From Ctenosaura bakeri (lineage: Eukaryota; Chordata; Lepidosauria; Squamata; Iguanidae), in NCBI GenBank assembly GCA_948474755.1, contig CAOLHI010000146.1:124001-188000 (forward strand): DNA of 64,000 nt, given 5' to 3'. The position numbers and the translations under genes were made by a program. This document shows, one piece after another, positions 1 to 12,800 of this stretch (positions are counted from its first letter, which is position 1; every line of letters starts with the position of its first letter). The notes beneath the pieces were generated by a model, which had not been told where the DNA came from, did no database searches, and saw only the letters and a list, made by a program, of their open reading frames with translations.

Positions 1-628
1 GTTGATATTACAAAGAACAATTGCACTTGGATATCGACACAAGTCATCCAAGTTTACACAGTCATTTGTGTACTCTAGAGATTGGCAACTATGGACCTCT
101 AGATATTTTTGACCATCAGCCCTAACTAGCATAGCCAATGTGACAGATTATAGGATCTGTAGTCCAAAAATCATCTGGAGGGCCACAGTAGCCCATTTTG
201 GACCCCTTTTATACCACAGACTTATGCAGCTAGAACAAGACACATTCCTGTTATGTAATCAACCCCCCTGCCAGTCTACCCCAGAGGAGATTTCTTTACC
301 ATGAATGACATTAAGGCCAATGAAAATGAAAATGAAAAAAAAAAAAATAGAAGTCACAGTCTGGGCTCCACAAATTGGTTATGCAGCTAAAATTTGTGCT
401 TGCTAACTTCATTTGTCTCCTGTGGGCACCTGTGCCAAGAGTGTATACAACATCATACTGTTCTGTGTTTCCAATATCATACTGACCATTATTGAATATC
501 AGTGAGACTTTCCTCAGGGCTCAGCCCTGCCTTGTTTTGGGCTTCCTGTCCAGATTCTTGGATTAAAAATTATGTGCTACAGTAATGAACACACCTGTCA
601 ATACATAGCCCAACTTTCCAACCAGTAC
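1..628 (-). other. USP25: USP25 intron 14 (partial, cut by window edge)
   Basis: AT-rich intron sequence following donor GTACTGG at 628. A short poly(A) run lies near 340. No other feature was recognised. Confidence 0.85.
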
Positions 629-834
629 CTCTAGTGTCATTTTCTACTTCTGTCCTCCAACGATGCAAACAGCCCTCCAACACTGAAAGTTCTTCTTCTG
701 TTATGTGCCTTGGTGCTGGATGCATTGGCAAGTCCGGAGGAATCCGAGACTGTGTGAAGGGCTTGTGTATTACTGATCGTTGTGCAGGTGATGTGCTTTG
801 TGTTTCCGTAGAAGGCCCCTGTTGTTCTGTTGTG
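629..834 (-). CDS. USP25: USP25 exon 14 (insertion linker and second helix, residues 486-555)
   Basis: 206 nt, acceptor TAG, donor GTACTG. It codes [18 protein letters not shown], then [40 protein letters not shown] and [10 protein letters not shown]; Asp555 is split with the next exon beyond base 1. The [17 protein letters not shown] stretch lies in the region that in human USP25 forms the autoinhibitory loop of the tetramer. The low-complexity linker just before it is about seven residues shorter than the mammalian one as remembered. Confidence 0.95.
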
Positions 835-3800
835 CTACATTTGTTAAAAATGTGAAACATTGGTGTAAACAAACTAAATCAATGTATCATTTCAAAAGAC
901 ATTCTTCATTCCTGAAATTGCAAAAACATCTTTAACCTTTCATCAACAGGTATAATCAAATGCTCCTGGACAGTCCAGGATGGGAGTAGAGGGTGGTGTG
1001 GGATCGCAGCACATATATGTCAGTCTTTCTTTATTCCACACTCCCAGTACTTCTTAACCACAGTGAGGTGTGAATATTTTCCAGTCACCACCATTTGAAT
1101 TCGGTTTTCACTTTTACAGCTTTTAGGAAACATTTAGGGTCAATTCCAGCAAAACCAGATACTGTATGATTGGTCAGGAGCACTGCACAGGTCCTTCTGG
1201 CTTTTTGGAGCTGTAGCAATTCAAACTGGTATATCAATCCCCATGTCATACCTATTATGCAAATCCTTTATATTTCATTAATATTTTCTAGAACATTCAG
1301 TAATAACTAATCTTGATGGAAAAATGAATTTAAGGAAAAGGAAAATATCAAGCACAGTGAAAAACATTATCCGTACAGCAGAGACGGTTCTTGGAGAAAA
1401 GTCAGTGTATCTCAAATAGGATGGGAGTGTGGAGGATTATATCTGTAGGATATTGGGCTTCTATTTTTTATTATATACAGTAATATTTATATGTGCCAAC
1501 TTGCTTTAAGGCCTATTACGTATTAGTTCACAATCTATCCTACTTTGTCTTGAGCTTTCTACTAAACATAGTAGGAACTAAATGGATCAGTCCCTCCAGG
1601 TCATTGATGCCAGAGGGAGGGAGTTACCAACAGTATAAGCTGGGCAAACCACAATAACATTCCACTTGATCATTTAGTAAATACTCTATTTCCTACATTT
1701 AACTAAATAACATTAAATATACTGAATAGATACGAGGAACTTTTACCTTGGTATTGCCTGTGTTGACAAAGTACCACTAGGAAGAGCACTACTATTAAGA
1801 TCCTCAATAGGAGACTTACACACTGGCTTACTTGAGGCAAATTCCAGTGCGTATTGTAGGACATCTACCAAAGGGAATCGTTTAGGACCAGAGCCATAGC
1901 TTAAATACCTGTAAAAATACATTAATATTCTTGTTATATGAGAAATGCTTCCCAAACGCACACATTAGTTACATTTTATTAACTGTTTGCTTAATTATCA
2001 TTCTGGAGAATAAAATCTGTCTCTGGCACTACATGGTGATAGGATCTGTAGTAAAGAATACAAGGCAGGTGCATAAATTTTGATCTAGTAAGTGTTTGAA
2101 ATCTACCATACAGTTCTGGATGGTTCTAACGGCAGCAACCATTTGTTAAATTTGGTCTAAATCAATTTTCAGTAACTAGAGCACAGAAATACTTTCCAAC
2201 AGAAAAAGCTAACAATGTATTGAATAAAACGCATTTAAAGTACAAAAGCTGGCTTAAATCTTATGAATACTTCATTTATCACAAGTAAGGGACACAGCTC
2301 AATAGCACAGCAGGTGCCTTACTTGTCAAAAATATTTAATTCAGTCACTAATATCTGCAGGTGATGCTAGAGAGAGCCCACCCAAAAGGTGCTGCTGGTT
2401 GGCTAAGTAATTTTAAGCTAGACTGACACTGGATATTCCGAATTCTACAGGAAAATCTTACTCTTACACCCCTACTCCATCAGCTTACTCTCATAGCAAC
2501 AAAAACTCACTTCAGTGAAATTTTACCTATTTTGCATTGTTAATAGAGTTTGAAAAAAGTAGACTAAATACAATAGGAAAGTAGCTTTGGAGAAAAGTTA
2601 TACAACTTGTGTTGGACAACTTAAAAATTCCACATCACTTACATATCACATCAGACTAATATTTTATATTACCGTTCTAATCTCTGTTGCAATACTGTGA
2701 GGTATTCTTTTAGTCTCTTGATTTCATCCCGCTTTATTCGTGTTATTTCTCTGTTTTTGTGCATATATCTGTCAATGCAAAAAGCAGTAAACGAAAGATG
2801 TATTTTAACAATAACAAGATAAATCCAGAGTCAGTCCCAGCTACCACCTGCATTTCTGTTGATAGAAATGCAGTTAGAATTTACAGGAAAAAGCTGATGG
2901 ACAAAGATTTATGGCAACATATCTACATGTCAGTGTTTATTTTCAGATTGAAAAATTTACTGTAATCAAAGAACAAATACTTGTTACAAAACAGTAATAC
3001 AGATCCAGGATTGGTAGGCAAAAATGCTTCACTCACAAAAGACACCTCCATCCAAATATAGGAGGGATAGGTTTTTTCTCCACACATCACAGCACGCACC
3101 ACTCAGTAGGATCCTCTGAACATATGTGTACCATTTTCAGAGCACTGAAGAGACTGTCTGAAGAGGAAGAGCTGGGGATTTCTGGTTTTATTTATTAATT
3201 TTGTGTTTTCAGATTATTTTATATGAACGTTCATATCTGACCTAATTAGGACATTTAGTTCCTATTGGTCCAATTACCATATTCTACCCTGATCACTGAA
3301 ATTCACCTAGGAAGCCTGCACTGATTCCAGGAAAGCTCAAATGCCAGGACTTCTATAAATCTTTGTAAGAGATTAATATCTTAACTTTGGAAAGTCAATA
3401 AAAAAAAGCTAGATCCAATTACTAGTTCCAACCAGAGTCTACCCATTGTTGAACAGTAAACAAGTGTTGTATTTTTTCTACTCAAGCTGGAACTAGCAGT
3501 TGATTTGGGCCACCATGCTTCAAAACATATTTATTATTGTTTTAGGAACATGTATCAATTTACAGAGGGAACTATTATACATACAAAAACACAAACATTA
3601 ACACATAGCTGTACAATTTATGAAGGTACTGCAACCCTTATATAGCTAGCAGGGAGGACATGCATCTTCACTCATTCACATGTTAAGGGGAAGGGACAGG
3701 AGAAGGTGGCATGCATGTATGCTCACTTGTGAGGGAGAGAGTGGATGGAAGGAGAGAGGGCACACATTCTCACAGTCGAATGGGCAGGAAAGGAGAAAGG

Positions 3801-6800
3801 GACAGAAGGAGGGAGGGAAGGAAGGCATGCAGGTTTGATCACTCATGTTAGTGAGAGGAGAAAGAGGATGGGACAGGAGGAGGAAGGGTACATGTGTTTG
3901 CTCACTTGCACAGGTGAAAGGGAAGAAAGGGATGGCATGGGATGGGATGAGAAGAGAAGAAGGAAGGTGCACATGTTCACTCACGTGGGCGGGGAGGAAG
4001 AGGATTAGATAGCTGTTCCCTTTCTCCCTCCTTCCACTCCCCTATCCCATCCTCTTAAACCTCTCAAACCTGCTGAAGTGATTAAGCAAGCAAGGGAACA
4101 TATGCACAGCCAGGCCCAACCAGCCTACCAATAATTTTCTGCGTGTCTTAAATATGGTTTGAAGCGCATATACTGATAGTTTTTCCACTTTTGTGGGGAT
4201 CCTATGTCCCTAACTTCCATAAAAGTGGAGGGCCAACATTATCTATATAATGTTTTTTCTGATATTTTTATTGTACTGTTTCTTTGTTTATAAATAAATT
4301 TAATTAAAAAAATCCTACATCAAATGAGTGGTTAGCAGTTTCTGTATATTACAATAAAGGCTGTACAATCAAGACATAAAATTATACAATGTATTTGTAC
4401 CTGTCCAGATATAAAACTTGAGGAAATTCTAATTTGTTGTGTATCTTTTCTGGCCTCCCCAAGGCCTGATTGAATTCAAATCTTGAGAGCTCAAATGTTA
4501 AGACAGGAGGAAGCTCAGTAAACCAATGCTGCAAAAACAAAACAAAACACAAAGAATAAGTGCATTTTAGGTACATTTTATTTAAAAGAACAAATCCACT
4601 CAACTAATCTGAGTGAAAAACATGCCTGGGAGAATATTATCACTGTAAATATTCCATGGCACATCATTTTTGACAGCTGTACATTTTTATAAAGTTATAG
4701 ATTTGGAATATAGAATTTGGAAACACACAAGTTTTTCCTATATTAAGGTCTGCGTGATTATCTTGTGTTCTATCCCTTGCATTTTCAATTGGGAGAAGCA
4801 CACTGCTGTGAAAGTTTCTTCTTTTTTTAAAAAAAATGTTTCTTCTTTTCTTAGCATTCTACAGGATCAGAACTTGTTTCATCCTTCATTCTACAAGCAT
4901 GGCAATGGTGCTACTGTATTGTTATATTGACATTTATATTTAATCAAAATCCTTTGACTTAAAATCAGATAGTATCTCTTTTGTGGCAGTTTTAACACAA
5001 TGAATTCCTACTTCATAACTAATGACTTACTTTGTTTAATCACTACTGTGGATAATTTTGTGAACTGAATGTAGTGCAAACTGACTTTTGTTCAAAGATA
5101 AAGTTAATTAAAATGCCAAAACAGCATAGTATTTCTATATTTAATTTCTTTTGAGAGAGGAGGGAATTTCACACTTCTTCTGCTTTATTTACATATTTAA
5201 TCCAAATTACTGACCTTGACATATAATAATCAAAATGTGTCAGATGCACATAATTTCAATTTTGTAGTGTCTGCTTTTCTAGAAAATGAACAGATCTGCT
5301 CTCTTTATTCCAACTCACTAGGCTGAACTTTGGATGCAGTAAGTATGCACTGAGAAACTCTTTAGGAAAGATGAACCTTAGAGAAGATCAGGACAAACAA
5401 AACAAAACAAAAAGGTGTTATCTGCAAAGAAAGCCCAATAATTGTGGAAAGAACTGTACACATTACTGAGAAACAGCCTCCTTTTCAGAAGGGAATTTCT
5501 ACATCTTTCATTAAATAGCAAAGGGTTGGGTTTTTTTTCCGTTTTGACAGATAGGTGTGTGTGTGTGTGTACGGTTGAGTGGAAAGGCATCATCAAAAAA
5601 CTTTCATCATTTGGTATTTAAAGTCACTTTACCATTTTGGATTTCAGTGTACTGGTTTTACCATAGTGAAAGGTACTTTTTGAATTTGAGTTCTGCAAGT
5701 TACAGATGCAGATAGGTATGAAATTTTTCTTTAAAATCTTCTCAGTTTGACAAGATACAACCTAGAATGTAAGGTTCTGGTGTTGAGACTTATTATTATA
5801 CAGCACATGACATTTATTAATGTATAAAGAAGGCCATGACTCCACGCCCTGTAAAACATGAATATTTCAAAATCTCTGAAAGTTGAAAGAAACCCATTGA
5901 GACTTTTTTATATTGTTATTGGATGGCTGTGACAAGACAAAGCTCTTGCTTAGTGCTAGTAATATTATCCACTCTCATCACATGTTTCTAGTTGGGCAAC
6001 TTGCTTTAGGGGCAGACGTAAGCCTTGTCTAATCGCTAGTCCCTCTGGCCTCACACCAAATATTTTCTTCCTCTTGGGAACACTGTTCTATTTCATCACC
6101 GCTTGAAGCATGACAATAAATAAATAGTCCATGAAAATACAGAATCTCAATACTTTTTTAATTACAACTTTGAAAAAAAAGAAAAGAAACTAAATGTGCA
6201 GTATGTCATACTTTTACTTCAGTCTGAAAGACAAGACATGTTTTATCAGAGTAAATAAATAGCCTGCCAAAACATTCTGCATTTGTGTCATCCATATTTA
6301 AACCCAGTCAGCATCATGGGAAGGGTTACAGATGTCACCAGAAGCCTAAACGTATCACTCACCTCCTGGCCAGACTTTCCGGAATTTTCTGAGTGTAAGG
6401 ATTCAATTTCCCCTTCAACCATGGCAGCTTCTAGGCACTCATGCAGATCTTTGAAGCCATTAACTTGAAGTGGGTACTGGCCAAACATCTCTGCATTTTC
6501 AAATTTCTTTCCTTATCAAAAGAGGGATGTGTTAAGATTTCAACAATAAAACATTTATCATGTATTTATTTTTTATTCATTAAAAGATATCTATCCTGCC
6601 AGAGGGTGACATACAAATAATATCAAAATGAACAGAGTAAAACAAACAACAAAAAATTAAATAGATCACAAATATATTAAACACCTTAGCAGATTAAAAC
6701 ATGGCAGAAATCCTACATCAATTACAAATATGCAACTAAGTAGCACCTCCTGGCCCAACCCCTCCCCCCAACATATCTTAAGAGCCAGCACTGACACCAA

Positions 6801-9800
6801 GACATGGATGTCTCCAGTCCCCTCCCACCAGCAAGTGAAACAGCCAAAAGCAGAGCACCTTTTGCAGTTCCTCACTGCAGTGGAGAAACATCATCCTGCT
6901 GTGCTCCAATCAGCAGCAGAACAGATCACCATTGCTCAGCGCAGCAGTTGGCTGTTAAGGTTTGGGGGTATTTTACAATTGCAGCAGCACAATACAATTG
7001 GGGCATGCCATTATTGAGGATATGGGGTATTAGTGAATAAGGAGCAGTTCCGGATTTGTGACTGTAGGCTATGAATCCATAAATGCAATATAGGATGGTA
7101 GTCTAACCGCATAAACATTTTAGAATGAATCACTTAGATCCCAAACAGCAATATATATGTGCAATATGAAATGCATTTGATTCCATAGCAGTTTCTAGAG
7201 TATAATGGTTTAAATAAGCTAGTTACACAGAATCCATACCCTAAAGGCACCCAACTCCCATTGATCTTAGAAACTAAACACAGCCAGCCCTGGATATTAC
7301 CTGGGAGAGCACCAAAAAATACTAGGCTATATTTCGTAGGCTATATTTTAGAGGAAAAAACTGGCAAAACCACCTCTCAGTATTCCTTCCCTAAGAAAAT
7401 CCTCTGAAATTCATAGGGATCATCATAAGACAACAGGTGACAGAACATACATACACATGCACCCACAGAATCTGACTAATCAGCCCAACAGCAACCAAAC
7501 GTTTGGTGCAAGAAGGAAACCTATGTGACAGGGACCTAAGAGATCATATCGCAGTGTTTCTCTCCTTGTCAGGGAAACCAGGGTTCAAATCCTCACTCAG
7601 CCACAGAAATCCACTGGGTAACCTTGGACAAATCATACTCTTCTCAGCCTTAGAGGAAGCAAATGGCAAACTTTTTCTGAATAAATTTTTCCCTCTTGTC
7701 TTTGGTGCTTCAGGTCATTTTTTTTCCTTCCAGACTGTTTGAGAGATTTAAAAATATTGTCTCTTTTTTCAAAATTTATGCTTACAAACTCTTGCATACC
7801 CCTTAAAATACTCCTTAAAATACAAAAAATACCATCATACTAACTGCTCTGTTTCCACCTCCAAACTGACAGGCTCTAAATACTTTCAAGCTGCTACTGA
7901 GAGGCTACTAGGCTGGGACCCACATTTCTACATTAAGTGTACTCAAATCACTTGGTATATTCAATAAGGCTAAAAACTCGGTAAGTTTTTTTTTTTTTTT
8001 TAAGCAGCCCTCTGTATCATGACAAGCTGTTTTTGCAGGATCATTGTGACAGCTCCTGGGGTATATGTGGCTAGCCTGAGTGACGGGGCTGCCCTAGCAA
8101 CAGGTTGTCATATAATCAAAGTAGTAAGAGAGAGAAACCCAGCCCACCGGTGAAAGCGAGGAGCTGAGATTTGTGAGGAGAAGGTCAATATAAGGCACAG
8201 TGATTTGCATTTCAGAGACTTCCTTCAGTGAGATTTCCAGAGGGACAGATTAAAGTTATAGCTCTTCAGTCAACCAGAAGAGTTGTCTGAATAAGTGTGG
8301 TTGTCTTCTCAGAGGTCTAGAGAGAGACAGAGGAGAAACTGAACCATTTTGAGTTGGGTCAGAAGGTGTGTCCTTAACTTGGGAATTAAGCCTCTGAGCC
8401 AAAAGAGAAGCCAAAGGCCTGTTTGTGTATGACAGTTTTGTGCCTGTATATTGAGTGAAACTACATAAAACTGGTAAAATACCTTTTGAATTTCTGTATT
8501 GCTTGGAATTACTTCTGACACTCAATACCTTTTCCCTGTTTATCATTTTAATAAAGTTCACATTATATTTTTTTTTACAAATTCTGATTCAATAGAGTGC
8601 TTTTCATTAGTAATATGCTACTACAATTCAGTAAATCATTCTGAATAACAACTGAAAGTCTTTACCCTTTATACACCAAGGAGGTGGTTTTAAAGGGAAA
8701 AGTATGGTTATATAAGAAGTGGGGGGGAGCAGGTGCTATAGCAGACTAGGAAAGAAATGCCATTCCAAGCTGTGAAAAAGAAAAGCAAGTCTGGCTCTCC
8801 CCACAATCATTTTCCAAAGGGCTCTGCCATGTGACAATGAAAGCTGCTTTTTAACACATAACATCTAATACCCTCTCTTGAGCAGCAAGAACTAATTGGG
8901 AAATCTTTTTTCTAAATCTTGAGCAATATTCATATCTTTGGAACTGTAACGACTAGGCCTTGTTTCTATGATCTCCACCAATATATTTTGTGTCTCATTT
9001 CCCTTTAATCAAACCTTGAATTCTTAGTACGATTTTGTTTTATGGTCTTGTAGTGGACCCCACATGGGCAACCCTAAAAATATGGAGATTTAAACTCAAG
9101 CAGACATAAACGTTTATCAGCTCTTTCTCTTCTTACTCTTTTTCCACTTCTGCAATTTCTATGGAAACCTCTATGGTAACTTAGAAGCTTACAAAGCTAG
9201 GCGTGTCTGATGATAAAAAGGGAAATAATAATAAGCTTTAGAGATATACAAGTAGATTTATCAACAGTATCCAAAATGTTTAGATCACAGATATTATTTA
9301 ACTAGCAAAGGGTAGATCCAGTTATAAACGTATTGTTCAAAGAAGTCTAAAGATAAAGACACAAATTCCAACTTAAGAATTATGCAAAAACAATTTTCAA
9401 TGCTTACAATGGAAGAAATAGAAAAAAGATCTGCTTTGCCAAACAATTTTTTTTTGAGTATGCTAATAATCCAGGACATTGGCTAGCATACAAGATACGA
9501 AAAGAGAAAAAGAAACGTGTTATTTCAGAATTAAAGGAGGTGATGGCAGCATCACAGATTTTAAAGCCATTATATCAAGCTAGCTGGTCCAGTAAGTTGG
9601 AAGAGGTGGATGATTTTCTTGGTTTACAATGCCTTCCAGAAATCTCTCAAGACCATCAGGAAGTGTTAAACAAACTTATTACTATTAATGAGATTAGTGA
9701 GGCAATAGATAGAGCTAAAGGTAAAAAGGCACCAGGGCCAGATGGATTAACTGCAAGCTTTTATAAACATTTTAAGGAGGAACTTTTAAAGCCCATGCAG

Positions 9801-12800
9801 ATAATGATGAACTCAATAACTGATTTAAGCTCAATTTCAAACAGCTGGATAGAGACTAACATAACATTAACAACAAAAAATGACCCTCTTCATCTAACAC
9901 ACAAAGATTTTTGACCTATATCTCTCGTAAGCGTGGACTATAAGATCTTCGCTTCAATCCTAGCCAACTGTCTGAAGAAGATTCTTCCAGATTATGTGCA
10001 CGAAGATCAGAGTGGATTTATCCCAGGTAGACAGATGATATCTAATATAAGGACTGTGCTTAACATATTAGAATTTTATGAATTCCATATTGGAAAAAAA
10101 AGGTGCTCTTATTTTTCTGGATGCAGAAAAGGCTTTCAATAATGTTAATTGGCCCATTCTTATTAAAGTCATAGAAAATATGAAAATGGGGGGAATCTTT
10201 GTAAACTGGATAAAAGTTATTTATAGTGTACAGAAGGCACAAAAATTCATCAGAGAGCATCAAAATTTTGAAGGGAACCTAGCAGGGATGCCCATTATCA
10301 CCACTATTATTTATCTTGACTTTGGAAGTTTTGCTCAGGCAGATAAAGAATGAAGATCTAATAAAAGGAGTGAAGCTCAGATGAGATGAATTTAAATATA
10401 AGGCCTTTGCGGATGATCTGGTGTTATTTTTGGAGGTTCTATTATCACAAATTACCAAAGTTAATGAATTATTAAACAAATTAGGGCAATTAGCAGGCTT
10501 CAATAAATCTAAAACTAAGATTCTTTCAAAGAATTTGAGGCTTTCAGAAAGAGAGCAGACTGAAAAGAAAGTGGGCATACAATGTGTACAGAGAGTAAAG
10601 TACTTAGGAATCAAGCTCTCCAATAATAATATTCAAAACTATCAAAACTATTCTTATTGGGAAGAATGACCATTTTACTCAAAATTTTATTTCTGTTCCA
10701 AATGATATCAATCACAATCTCCAGAAGCTGGCTACACCAGTGTAAAAAAGACCTTTCTAAATTTATTTGGAACGGGAAGAAACCCAAGATGAAATTCAAG
10801 TTGATGACAGACATAAGGTGACGAAGAGGCGTCACAGTACCGGATTTAAACCTGTATTATGATGCAGCCTGTCTTTCATGGATGAAACTGTGGATTTTGT
10901 TGGGTGATAGGAAGCTTTTGATGCTGGAAGGAGATGATTTTCATTTTGGTTGGCACGCATACATATGGTATGGGAAGTCAAAAGTTCAGAAGTCCTTCAA
11001 AAATCATGTTATTCGTAAAGCTTTCTTCACTGTTTGGGAAAGATATAAATCTCTGCTCTGCCCAAAACCACCATCATGGCTATCAACCTTAGAAGCGCTT
11101 TCGATCACCGGATTAAGAAGATATGGCAACTGGACTACCTACAAAGAATTGTTAAAATAAAACGGTTACTCAATTTTGCTGAAAGACCAATGGCAGCTGG
11201 CAGAAGAAGGTTCCTCAATACAGTGATTTCCTTGTCTGCAAATTAAGGAGAGATTTAAAAAAGATCTTGAAACTGGAAGGATCAAATTGAGGCCTACTGA
11301 ACTGGAAATCTGTATGTTAAAAGCAGAAAAACACCTATTTTCCAAACTGTATAAATTGTTACTAACTCTCAGTTTAGAAGATGAGACTATAAAAGAATGT
11401 ATGATAAAATGGACAAGAGACCTAGGTTGCAGTATCTGGCTGGAAGAATGGGAAAGACAATATGACACACTCTAGATCTTATCTGCTACAAGAAAATACT
11501 CTAAAGATGGTGCACAGGTGGTACCTGGTGCCAAACAGACGTCCTAAGATGAACAAGCAGATGAAGAATCATTGTCGGAAATGTGTGAATCAGGTTGGCA
11601 TTTTTTCCATATGTAGGGTGTGTGTGACAGAGCTAAGAAACTCTGGTTTGCCATCCGATCTGCAGAAGATTTTAAAATTCAAAATTGATTTGGTATCAGA
11701 ATTTTTTTACTGGGTATATGGAGAGCTGAACCAAGGTTGGATTTCCATATTAGAAGATTAGTGTGGCATCTTACTGTGGCAGCCAGAATAATTTTCACTA
11801 GGCATTGGAAAATGACTTCCATTCCCACAACGGAAGAGTGGTTAATAAAGGTTATGGAGATTGCAGAGCTGGACAAGATGACTTACAGATTAAGAAATAT
11901 GACAGCCAGTAAAATTTATAAGGCATGGGAGCCACTGGTGATATTTTTGCAAAGTAAAAAGATTCTGACACCTGCTTTTCAATGTTAATTTATAACCCAA
12001 ATTAAATATTTATATAGAATTGTAATCCAAATGTTATTTATCATTTCTAAACTCCAAGGATGCTAAAGAAGTGGGAGGATAAAGCAGTAGAAGGCAAGTC
12101 GCCTGTTGCCTTTTTCTTCTTTGGAGTGTTTAGGGAAGTATACACAATACAGTTAGCATTAGAGTACATAGGAAAAGGATGATGAGCTATTAATGGTAAC
12201 AGTTTTAAAACTAACTAGCTGTATGACAATAGAATGTATTGATGGTTCATGATCTTTTGAAGTTATTTAATTTCAGCTAAGTAATATTTTCCCTTCTCTT
12301 AGAATGGAGAGGTTACTATTTTCTCTGTTTTTGAGACTTCACTAAGGTAGTCACCACATTCCAGGTGGAAGCTTCTAGGTTTTTGTAATATTTGTTATCT
12401 AACTGTTTTGTTGTGATTTCCCCCTATTTACCCTTTCCCTTCCCCCTTTTCCCTCTATATTGTTTTCCCCTTATATTGTTGGAAGTTATATGTTATAAGT
12501 TCTGTTTTATTGTCTTCTGTTGAATTTAGTATATATGTTTTTGCTAATAAAAATATATATAACCCCCCCAAAGAAGTCTATAAAGAGTAAGGAATAAGAA
12601 TCATAGGGGGTCAATATTTTACACAGCTTAAGGTCTTCAGTTTCTACCATCTCCAGTTAAAGGGATTTCCAACAGGGCCAACAAGTGCAACTGTCTGAGA
12701 TTTTACAGTGCTGATGCCAGAAAAGGATAGTGATCTCAGTATAAGACATATTAATCCTAGTGCAACAGCAACATATATATCTTGAAATCCCCTGACACAA

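Noticed and set aside
3676..4008. Open frames of 87 and 102 codons
   Set aside because: By-products of the purine-rich minisatellite on opposite strands.
7237..7360. Functional 5S rRNA gene
   Set aside because: Heavily diverged from 5S and fused to a SINE body, with no T-run terminator at the right place.
9540..11988. Separate genes with RT-like domains
   Set aside because: All frames are ordered pieces of one decayed L1 ORF2 bounded by a target duplication.
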